NCBI GenBank assembly: GCA_964036045.1
Contig: OZ038379.1
Coordinates: 180,684,436 to 180,748,435 of the forward strand
Direction of reading: 5' to 3'
DNA length: 64,000 nucleotides
Source: Eutreptiella sp. 'Long Island Sound 2002'
Taxonomy: Eukaryota > Euglenozoa > Euglenophyceae > Eutreptiales > Eutreptiaceae
Part shown: in pieces, positions 54,364 through 64,000 of the stretch
Layout: the number at the start of each line of letters is the position of its first letter
How positions within the stretch are numbered: the first letter of the stretch is position 1
Position numbers and translations under genes: made by a program
The notes under the pieces: model-generated
Database searches by the model: none
The model's input: only the letters and a program-made list of their open reading frames with translations
Told to the model about the DNA's origin: nothing

Positions 54364-57300
54364 CTGCTGCTGCAGGGCCTTCACATCGCCCTCCAGCCGC
54401 ACCTTCTCGGCCCCCCACGCCGCCGTCTGGTCCGCGTGGCGGCCCCGCTGCTCTGCGAGCCGCTGCCGCAGCTCCTCCGCGGCCCTCCGCAGCCCCGCCA
54501 CCTCCTCCGCCCCCGCCGTCCACCCCTCGCCCTCGGCCCCCAGCGCCTCCGCCTTCTGCAAATCCTCCTGCAGCCCCCGGGCCTGCGCCCGCAGCTCCCG
54601 GAGCTCGGCCTCCAGCGCCCGACGGTGGTCCTGCCCCTCCCGCAGGGCCGCGGCCTGGGTCTCCCGCTGGTCCCGCCACAGCGCCGCGGCCAGGGCCAGC
54701 GCGTCGGCCGCCTCCCGGCGGTACAGGCGGTGCCGCGCGGTGTCCTCCAGCTGCAGCAGCAGCCGCCCCTGACACGCCGCCACCTCCGCCCGCGCCACGC
54801 GCAGCTCCGCGGCCTCGACGGCCTGGCCCCGCCCCGACAGCGACGCGGACCGGGCGCGGTCCGCGTCCGACCCGCGTCGGGGGGCCGGCCCCTGCGCCTC
54901 GGACAGGGGGTCCCCCGGAGGCGGCGGCGGCGGCTGCAGGCCTTTGAGGTTCAGGCGGGGCACCGTCGCGGCCCCGGGTGCTTCGGCGGCGTGCGGCCGC
55001 AGGCCGGACAGGGCCCGGCGCTCCGCAAGGCTCGGCCGCGGGGACCCGTCGCTGCGCGGGGACGCTGTGGCGTCGGCGGTGTCGCGATGGAGGCGCGGCG
55101 TGCCGGCCCCGGCTCCGCGGAGGAGGCTGCCCTGGGAGTCCTCGCGGGACAGGCTGCCGCGCGCGCCCGCGCCCGCCGCGGGGTCCCGGGGGGAAGCCCC
55201 GCTGCGCGGCGTGGCCACGCGCATCTGGAGTTCGGCCTCCGCGGCGCGGGAGAAGTCCTGAACCTTGCGCCGCAGCGTCTGCCCCTGCAGGTCGCTCTGC
55301 AGCCGGCGGACGTCCGCGCGCAGGCCCTGCAGGAGCTCGTCCTTCGTGCGCAGCTCCGCGTCCTGCTGCTGCCGCGCCGCCTCCTCCCGGTCCAGCACGG
55401 CCTTGTGCGCCGCCTGCTGGGCCTCCAGCCGCCCCGCCAGCGCGGCCTGCGCGGATTGAAGGTCCGCGATCGCCTGGTCCTTCGCGGCCGCAAGCTCCCG
55501 CGACGCCTTCTCCCCTGCGACACGGACGTCGTGCATCTCGGCGGTCCGCCGCTCCAGAGAAGCCCGGGCGTCACGGAGCTGCTGCTCTACCTGCTCTTTC
55601 TCCACCGAAAGCGCAGAAACGATGCGGATTTGCGCGTTCAGTTGCTCAGCGGACTGCCCAGTGCCTTCGCTGAGCTGCGTGACTTCGGTCTCCAGCGATT
55701 GCACTCTCTCCTGCAGCTCGCACTCAGTGACAGCAGACGACTCACGTACGCGCTGTAGCTCCTCCCGACTGTCATGCAGCTCGGATGTGAGCTTTGTTTT
55801 CTCTGCTTCTACATCCTGTAACTTCATCACAGCCTCAGATACCGATGCTGTCAGTTCGTCCTCCCGAGCGGCCGCCTGCTGCTCAAGCTGCTCCTTCTCA
55901 TCCTCCAGATGTCGCAGGCCCTCCTCTTTCTCCGCAATCTGCGAGGTAAGATCTGTTATGGCTTGGCCTTGGCTGCCAATCTCGGCTTCGTGGGCAGCTA
56001 CCCGTCGTTCCAACTCCTCCTTGGCCGACTGCAGCTCCGAAATCTCCGACTCCTTCGAAGCGTTCTCCACTTGAGCAGTAGAAACCTGCTGCCGCAGCTC
56101 GACCACAGTATTCACCTGCTCCGCTACATCCCTTTCGAGCGATTGCACTTTCTCCTGCAGCTCGCACTCAGTGACAGCAAACGACTCACGTACGCGCTGT
56201 AGCTCCTCCCGACTGTCATGCAGCTCGGATGTGAGCTTTGTTTTCTCTGCTTCCACATCCTGTAACTTCATCACAGCCTCAGATACCGATGCCGTCAGTT
56301 CGTCCTCCCGAGCGGCCGCCTGCTGCTCAAGCTGCTCCTTCTCATCCTCCAGATGTCGCAGGCTCTCCTCTTTCTCCGCAATCTGCGAGGTAAGATCTGT
56401 TATTCTTTGGCCTTGGCTGCCAATCTCGGCTTCGTGGGCAGCCACCCGTCGTTCCAACGCCTCCTTGGCCGACTGCAGCTCCCAAATTTCGGCGGCTGTC
56501 GCAGCATTGCGGTCCTGCAAGCCGGTGACTCGGTCCTGTAGTTCATGACACCTGCTGACTTGCCCTTGAAGACAGTCCTGTGCCTGCGCCAACCGCGCTT
56601 CCAGCTGCTGTTTGTCTGTCCTGAGCGCAGAGCAGCTCGCTTGCTGGGCCTCCAACATCCGCCTTTGTGCATCCTTTTCCTCTTCGCACTGCCGAACGCT
56701 TTCACGGAGCTGCAGGATATTGTCCTGGTGCGCTGTCGCCTGCTGCTGCTGATTGGCGATCTGCTTCTGCAGCCGAAGGATGTTCAGCTTCTGCACCACA
56801 TTGAGAGCAACGTCCTTTTCATGCTTTTCAAATTGCATCCGCTGCTGCCGTTGCAGCTCCACGATGGCGCCTGCCCGCTCGGCAATATCCGTTTGCAACG
56901 ACTCCGAAAGGGTTTGCAGATCTGCCTCCGCAGCCCGCAGTCGCTGTAGCTCCTCCTGACTGCATTGTAACTCGGACTCCAGCTCTGTTTTCATTGCCTT
57001 CACCTCTCTGATCTCTGCATCTTTGGAAGCGGCCTCGTCGAGCAAAGTGGTAATCATTCGCTGCATTTGTTGCACCGTACCAGTGACTTCGTCTAGCTCA
57101 GTTGTCCGGACATCAATGGACTTCTCATGATCGGAGACCTGCCTCTTCAGTTGGGCCAGATTCAACGACAGCTCTGCAACCTCCTCTGCATGCCTGTTGT
57201 TCTGCAGATGCAGTTCCTTCTGCAACAGGCTGACGGTACTCGACTGTTCGGCAACAACCGTTTCGAGCGATTGCACTTTCTCCTGCAGCTCGCACTCAGT

Positions 57301-60300
57301 GACAGCAGACGACTCACGTACGCGCTGTAGCTCCTCCCGACTGTCATGCAGCTCGGATGTGAGCTTTGCTTTCTCTGCTTCCACATCCTGTAACTTCATC
57401 ACAGCCTCAGATACCGATGCTGTCAGTTCGTCCTCCCGAGCGGCCGCCTGCTGCTCAAGCTGCTCCTTCTCGTCCTCCAGATGTCGCAGGCCCTCCTCTT
57501 TCTCCGCAATCTGCGAGGTAAGATCTGTTATGGTTTGGCCTTGGCTGCCAATCTCGGCTTCGTGGGCAGCTACCCGTCGTTCCAACTCCTCCTTGGCCGA
57601 CTGCAGCTCCGAAATCTCCGACTCCTTCGAAGCGTTCTCCACTTGAGCAGTAGAAACCTGCTGCCGCAGCTCGACCACAGTGCTCACCTGCTCCGCCACA
57701 TCCCTTTCGAGCGATTGCACTTTCTCCTGCAGCTCGTGACGTACGCGCTGTAGCTCCTCCCGACTGTCATGCAGCTCGGATGTGAGCTTTGTTTTCTCTG
57801 CTTCCACATCCTGTAACTTCATCACAGCCTCAGATACCGATGCCGTCAGTTCGTCCTCCCGAGCGGCCGCCTGCTGCTCAAGCTGCTCCTTCTCATCCTC
57901 CAGATGTCGCAGGCTCTCCTCTTTCTCCGCAATCTGCGAGGTAAGATCTGTTATGGTTTGGCCTTGGCTGCCAATCTCGGCTTCGTGGGCAGCTACCCGT
58001 CGTTCCAACTCCTCCTTGGCCGACTGCAGCTCCGAAATCTCCGACTCCTTCGAAGCGTTCTCCACTTGAGCAGTAGAAACCTGCTGCCGCAGCTCGACCA
58101 CAGTGCTCACCTGCTCCGCCACATCCCTTTCGAGCGATTGCACTTTCTCCTGCAGCTCGTGACGTACGCGCTGTAGCTCCTCCCGACTGTCATGCAGCTC
58201 GGATGTGAGCTTTGCTTTCTCTGCTTCCACATCCTGTAACTTCATCACAGCCTCAGATACCGATGCTGTCAGTTCGTCCTCCCGAGCGGCCGCCTGCTGC
58301 TCAAGCTGCTCCTTCTCGTCCTCCAGATGTCGCAGGCCCTCCTCTTTCTCCGCAATCTGCGAGGTAAGATCTGTTATGGTTTGGCCTTGGCTGCCAATCT
58401 CGGCTTCGTGGGCAGCTACCCGTCGTTCCAACTCCTCCTTGGCCGACTGCAGCTCCGAAATCTCCGACTCCTTCGAAGCGTTCTCCACTTGAGCAGTAGA
58501 AACCTGCTGCCGCAGCTCGACCACAGTGCTCACCTGCTCCGCCACATCCCTTTCGAGCGATTGCACTTTCTCCTGCAGCTCGTGACGTACGCGCTGTAGC
58601 TCCTCCCGACTGTCATGCAGCTCGGATGTGAGCTTTGTTTTCTCTGCTTCCACATCCTGTAACTTCATCACAGCCTCAGATACCGATGCCGTCAGTTCGT
58701 CCTCCCGAGCGGCCGCCTGCTGCTCAAGCTGCTCCTTCTCATCCTCCAGATGTCGCAGGCCCTCCTCTTTCTCCGCAATCTGCGAGGTAAGATCTGTTAT
58801 GGTTTGGCCTTGGCTGCCAATCTCGGCTTCGTGGGCAGCCACCCGTCGTTCCAACTCCTCCTTGGCCGACTGCAGCTCCGAAATCTCCGACTCCTTCGAA
58901 GCGTTCTCCACTTGAGCAGTAGAAACCTGCTGCCGCAGCTCGACCACAGTGCTCACCTGCTCCGCCACATCCCTTTCGAGCGATTGCACTTTCTCCTGCA
59001 GCTCGTGACGTACGCGCTGTAGCTCCTCCCGACTGTCATGCAGCTCGGATGTGAGCTTTGTTTTCTCTGCTTCCACATCCTGTAACTTCATCACAGCCTC
59101 AGATACCGATGCTGTCAGTTCGTCCTCCCGAGCGGCCGCCTGCTGCTCAAGCTGCTCCTTCTCGTCCTCCAGATGTCGCAGGCCCTCCTCTTTCTCCGCA
59201 ATCTGCGAGGTAAGATCTGTTATGGTTTGGCCTTGGCTGCCAATCTCGGCTTCGTGGGCAGCTACCCGTCGTTCCAACTCCTCCTTGGCCGACTGCAGCT
59301 CCGAAATCTCCGACTCCTTCGAAGCGTTCTCCACTTGAGCAGTAGAAACCTGCTGCCGCAGCTCGACCACAGTGCTCACCTGCTCCGCCACATCCCTTTC
59401 GAGCGATTGCACTTTCTCCTGCAGCTCGTGACGTACGCGCTGTAGCTCCTCCCGACTGTCATGCAGCTCGGATGTGAGCTTTGTTTTCTCTGCTTCCACA
59501 TCCTGTAACTTCATCACAGCCTCAGATACCGATGCCGTCAGTTCGTCCTCCCGAGCGGCCGCCTGCTGCTCAAGCTGCTCCTTCTCATCCTCCAGATGTC
59601 GCAGGCTCTCCTCTTTCTCCGCAATCTGCGAGGTAAGATCTGTTATGGTTTGGCCTTGGCTGCCAATCTCGGCTTCGTGGGCAGCCACCCGTCGTTCCAA
59701 CTCCTCCTTGGCCGACTGCAGCTCCGAAATCTCCGACTCCTTCGAAGCGTTCTCCACTTGAGCAGTAGAAACCTGCTGCCGCAGCTCGACCACAGTGCTC
59801 ACCTGCTCCGCCACATCCCTTTCGAGCGATTGCACTTTCTCCTGCAGCTCGTGACGTACGCGCTGTAGCTCCTCCCGACTGTCATGCAGCTCGGATGTGA
59901 GCTTTGCTTTCTCTGCTTCCACATCCTGTAACTTCATCACAGCCTCAGATACCGATGCTGTCAGTTCGTCCTCCCGAGCGGCCGCCTGCTGCTCAAGCTG
60001 CTCCTTCTCGTCCTCCAGATGTCGTAGGCCCTCCTCTTTCTCCGCAATCTGCGAGGTAAGATCTGTTATGGTTTGGCCTTGGCTGCCAATCTCGGCTTCG
60101 TGGGCAGCTACCCGTCGTTCCAACTCCTCCTTGGCCGACTGCAGCTCCGAAATCTCCGACTCCTTCGAAGCGTTGTCCACTTGAGCAGTAGAAACCTGCT
60201 GCCGCAGCTCGACCACAGTGTTCACCTGCTCCGCTACATCCCTTTCGAGCGATTGCACTTTCTCCTGCAGCTCGTGACGTACGCGCTGTAGCTCCTCCCG

Positions 60301-63300
60301 ACTGTCATGCAGCTCGGATGTGAGCTTTGTTTTCTCTGCTTCCACATCCTGTAACTTCATCACAGCCTCAGATACCGATGCTGTCAGTTCGTCCTCCCGA
60401 GCGGCCGCCTGCTGCTCAAGCTGCTCCTTCTCATCCTCCAGATGTCGCAGGCCCTCCTCTTTCTCCGCAATCTGCGAGGTAAGATCTGTTATGGTTTGGC
60501 CTTGGCTGCCAATCTCGGCTTCGTGGGCAGCTACCCGTCGTTCCAACTCCTCCTTGGCCGACTGCAGCTCCGAAATATCCGACTCCTTCGAAGCGTTCTC
60601 CACTTGAGCAGTAGAAACCTGCTGCCGCAGCTCGACCACAGTGCTCACCTGCTCCGCCACATCCCTTTCGAGCGATTGCACTTTCTCCTGCAGCTCGTGA
60701 CGTACGCGCTGTAGCTCCTCCCGACTGTCATGCAGCTCGGATGTGAGCTTTGTTTTCTCTGCTTCCACATCCTGTAACTTCATCACAGCCTCAGATACCG
60801 ATGCCGTCAGTTCGTCCTCCCGAGCGGCCGCCTGCTGCTCAAGCTGCTCCTTCTCATCCTCCAGATGTCGCAGGCCCTCCTCTTTCTCCGCAATCTGCGA
60901 GGTAAGATCTGTTATGGTTTGGCCTTGGCTGCCAATCTCGGCTTCATGGGCAGCCACCCGTCGTTCCAACTCCTCCTTGGCTGACTGCAGCTCCGAAATA
61001 TCCGACTCCTTCGAAGCGTTCTCCACTTGAGCAGTAGAAACCTGCTGCCGCAGCTCGACCACAGTGTTCACCTGCTCCGCTACATCCCTTTCGAGCGATT
61101 GCACTTTCTCCTGCAGCTCGTGACGTACGCGCTGTAGCTCCTCCCGACTGTCATGCAGCTCGGATGTGAGCTTTGCTTTCTCTGCTTCCACATCCTGTAA
61201 CTTCATCACAGCCTCAGATACCGATGCTGTCAGTTCGTCCTCCCGAGCGGCCGCCTGCTGCTCAAGCTGCTCCTTCTCATCCTCCAGATGTCGCAGGCTC
61301 TCCTCTTTCTCCGCAATCTGCGAGGTAAGATCTGTTATGGTTTGGCCTTGGCTGCCAATCTCGGCTTCATGGGCAGCCACCCGTCGTTCCAACTCCTCCT
61401 TGGCTGACTGCAGCTCCGAAATATCCGACTCCTTCGAAGCGTTCTCCACTTGAGCAGTAGAAACCTGCTGCCGCAGCTCGACCACAGTGCTCACCTGCTC
61501 CGCTACATCCCTTTCGAGCGATTGCACTTTCTCCTGCAGCTCGTGACGTACGCGCTGTAGCTCCTCCCGACTGTCATGCAGCTCGGATGTGAGCTTTGCT
61601 TTCTCTGCTTCCACATCCTGTAACTTCATCACAGCCTCAGATACCGATGCTGTCAGTTCGTCCTCCCGAGCGGCCGCCTGCTGCTCAAGCTGCTCCTTCT
61701 CATCCTCCAGATGTCGCAGGCCCTCCTCTTTCTCCGCAATCTGCGAGGTAAGATCTGTTATGGTTTGGCCTTGGCTGCCAATCTCGGCTTCGTGGGCAGC
61801 TACCCGTCGTTCCAACTCCTCCTTGGCTGACTGCAGCTCCGAAATCTCCGACTCCTTCGAAGCGTTCTCCACTTGAGCAGTAGAAACCTGCTGCCGCAGC
61901 TCGACCACAGTGATCACCTGCTCCGCTACATCCCTTTCGAGCGATTGCACTTTCTCCTGCAGCTCGCACTCAGTGACAGCAAACGACTCACGTACGCGCT
62001 GTAGCTCCTCCCGACTGTCATGCAGCTCGGATGTGAGCTTTGCTTTCTCTGCTTCCACATCCTGTAACTTCATCACAGCCTCAGATACCGATGCCGTCAG
62101 TTCGTCCTCCCGAGCGGCCGCCTGCTGCTCAAGCTGCTCCTTCTCATCCTCCAGATGTCGCAGGCTCTCCTCTTTCTCCGCAATCTGCGAGGTAAGATCT
62201 GTTATGGTTTGGCCTTGGCTGCCAATCTCGGCTTCATGGGCAGCCACCCGTCGTTCCAACTCCTCCTTGGCTGACTGCAGCTCCGAAATATCCGACTCCT
62301 TCGAAGCGTTCTCCACTTGAGCAGTAGAAACCTGCTGCCGCAGCTCGACCACAGTGCTCACCTGCTCCGCCACATCCCTTTCGAGCGATTGCACTTTCTC
62401 CTGCAGCTCGTGACGTACGCGCTGTAGCTCCTCCCGACTGTCATGCAGCTCGGATGTGAGCTTTGTTTTCTCTGCTTCCACATCCTGTAACTTCATCACA
62501 GCCTCAGATACCGATGCCGTCAGTTCGTCCTCCCGAGCGGCCGCCTGCTGCTCAAGCTGCTCCTTCTCATCCTCCAGATGTCGCAGGCCCTCCTCTTTCT
62601 CCGCAATCTGCGAGGTAAGATCTGTTATGGTTTGGCCTTGGCTGCCAATCTCGGCTTCATGGGCAGCCACCCGTCGTTCCAACTCCTCCTTGGCTGACTG
62701 CAGCTCCGAAATATCCGACTCCTTCGAAGCGTTCTCCACTTGAGCAGTAGAAACCTGCTGCCGCAGCTCGACCACAGTGTTCACCTGCTCCGCTACATCC
62801 CTTTCGAGCGATTGCACTTTCTCCTGCAGCTCGTGACGTACGCGCTGTAGCTCCTCCCGACTGTCATGCAGCTCGGATGTGAGCTTTGCTTTCTCTGCTT
62901 CCACATCCTGTAACTTCATCACAGCCTCAGATACCGATGCTGTCAGTTCGTCCTCCCGAGCGGCCGCCTGCTGCTCAAGCTGCTCCTTCTCATCCTCCAG
63001 ATGTCGCAGGCTCTCCTCTTTCTCCGCAATCTGCGAGGTAAGATCTGTTATGGTTTGGCCTTGGCTGCCAATCTCGGCTTCATGGGCAGCCACCCGTCGT
63101 TCCAACTCCTCCTTGGCCGACTGCAGCTCCGAAATCTCCGACTCCTTCGAAGCGTTCTCCACTTGAGCAGTAGAAACCTGCTGCCGCAGCTCGACCACAG
63201 TGCTCACCTGCTCCGCTACATCCCTTTCGAGCGATTGCACTTTCTCCTGCAGCTCGTGACGTACGCGCTGTAGCTCCTCCCGACTGTCATGCAGCTCGGA

Positions 63301-64000
63301 TGTGAGCTTTGCTTTCTCTGCTTCCACATCCTGTAACTTCATCACAGCCTCAGATACCGATGCTGTCAGTTCGTCCTCCCGAGCGGCCGCCTGCTGCTCA
63401 AGCTGCTCCTTCTCATCCTCCAGATGTCGCAGGCCCTCCTCTTTCTCCGCAATCTGCGAGGTAAGATCTGTTATGGTTTGGCCTTGGCTGCCAATCTCGG
63501 CTTCGTGGGCAGCTACCCGTCGTTCCAACTCCTCCTTGGCTGACTGCAGCTCCGAAATCTCCGACTCCTTCGAAGCGTTCTCCACTTGAGCAGTAGAAAC
63601 CTGCTGCCGCAGCTCGACCACAGTGATCACCTGCTCCGCTACATCCCTTTCGAGCGATTGCACTTTCTCCTGCAGCTCGCACTCAGTGACAGCAAACGAC
63701 TCACGTACGCGCTGTAGCTCCTCCCGACTGTCATGCAGCTCGGATGTGAGCTTTGCTTTCTCTGCTTCCACATCCTGTAACTTCATCACAGCCTCAGATA
63801 CCGATGCCGTCAGTTCGTCCTCCCGAGCGGCCGCCTGCTGCTCAAGCTGCTCCTTCTCATCCTCCAGATGTCGCAGGCTCTCCTCTTTCTCCGCAATCTG
63901 CGAGGTAAGATCTGTTATGGTTTGGCCTTGGCTGCCAATCTCGGCTTCGTGGGCAGCCACCCGTCGTTCCAACTCCTCCTTGGCCGACTGCAGCTCCGAA
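54364..64000 (-). CDS. Giant repetitive coiled-coil protein, large internal exon (5' partial)
   Basis: One minus-strand frame is open from the right edge to donor CAGCAG|GTACGC at 54364, giving 3,212 codons without stop or intron; the start lies outside. From the N-terminal side: about 16 tandem near-identical coiled-coil repeats (57.25-64.0 kb); a unique coiled coil of about 260 residues (56.47-57.25 kb); two more repeat units (55.69-56.47 kb); a unique coiled coil (55.24-55.69 kb); an S/P/G-rich segment with RSGASPRDPAAGAGARG (54.87-55.24 kb); and an Ala/Arg/Glu-rich coiled coil to the donor (ending EGDVKALQQQ). Length and heptads suggest a long rod such as a golgin-like tether, centrosomal or cytoskeletal scaffold, or a motor tail; without the N-terminus I cannot choose. 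The exon joins 51828 in phase. Its extreme 3' part is much more GC-rich than the repeats. Confidence 0.93.
55690..56470 (-). repeat. Two outlying coiled-coil repeat units
   Basis: One long-form unit (with the seven-residue insert ESFAVTEC type) and one partial unit, separated from the main array by about 780 bases of unique coiled coil. The first unit has the variants KEALERR and GQRITDL, so it is older or more diverged than the main array. Confidence 0.9.
57250..64000 (-). repeat. 423-bp tandem coding repeat with higher-order structure
   Basis: About 15 complete units plus partial units at both ends. Each unit encodes 141 residues running from LERRVAAHEAEIGSQGQ through LRHLEDEKEQLEQQAAARED and SELHDSREELQRV to ENASKESEISELQSAKEE. 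Most units are 423 bp; two are 444 bp with seven extra residues. Variant sites (EES/EEG LRH, EKA/EKT KL, QVS/QVN/QVI TVV, KESE/KESD) show that units 1-4 and 5-8 from the right edge are near-identical blocks of 1,713 bp. Confidence 0.95.

Noticed and set aside
54175-55758. A 527-codon plus-strand ORF
   Set aside because: Antisense to the GC-rich 3' part of the giant exon. High GC makes stops rare in all frames, and the Pro/Arg/Leu-rich translation has no domain.
55600-63700. Dozens of plus-strand ORFs of 60-150 codons recurring every 423 bp, Ser/Cys-rich or Leu-rich
   Set aside because: They are antisense shadows of the minus-strand coiled-coil repeat; their regular spacing comes from the repeat.
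54364-64000. Naming the protein as a kinesin, myosin or golgin
   Set aside because: Coiled-coil composition alone cannot discriminate and the N-terminus is outside the window.

Overview
The window looks like nuclear DNA from a GC-rich, intron-rich eukaryote, probably a protist or alga. I cannot name the taxon. Evidence for a eukaryote: coding segments bounded by GT donors and pyrimidine-tract AG acceptors, a very large coiled-coil protein, IQ and PH domains, long dinucleotide and homopolymer repeats, and several small DNA-transposon derivatives with target-site duplications. No operon, CRISPR array, rRNA or intact tRNA was seen. Nearly all credible coding sequence is on the minus strand. Because introns are frequent, most open frames in the window are antisense or intron shadows. 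The exons below were built by hand from splice signals and phase, not from transcripts.

Region by region. (1) 1-9.4 kb: scattered minus-strand coding-like frames, including one with dUTPase-like spacing (1059-1606), and two transposon derivatives with 8-bp direct repeats at their ends (2933-3518 and 3733-4114). (2) 9.5-19.6 kb: a minus-strand, multi-exon calmodulin-binding (IQ-motif) protein gene. Its last two splice junctions agree in phase and it ends with TGA at 9519. A 548-bp Mutator-like inverted-repeat element with a 10-bp duplication sits in one intron. (3) 20.5-26.9 kb: an acidic terminal exon of another minus-strand gene, a TIR element and weak ORFs. (4) About 26.5-40.6 kb: an AT-richer block largely free of the G/C homopolymers seen elsewhere. 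It holds a hAT-like MITE apparently nested in a tRNA-related element, an inverted pair of tRNA-like sequences, a strong hairpin and decayed ORFs. (5) 40.6-45.3 kb: GC-rich, with weak exon candidates, a 230-bp TG array and small minisatellites. (6) 45.35 kb to the right edge: a minus-strand gene that runs off the window. Its visible part starts with a 9.6-kb uninterrupted exon of coiled coil, made mostly of near-identical 141-residue repeats. Short exons follow, and the last exon holds a PH domain. Introns of this gene contain an 18-copy minisatellite and a mirror-symmetric composite microsatellite.

The two well-supported genes suggest cytoskeletal or membrane-scaffold roles: an IQ-motif calmodulin binder, and a giant coiled-coil protein whose C-terminal PH domain could bind phosphoinositides. 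They face the same way but nothing shows that they work together. The most unusual object is the coiled-coil array: a tandem and higher-order repeat that keeps heptad register, kept open in one very large exon.
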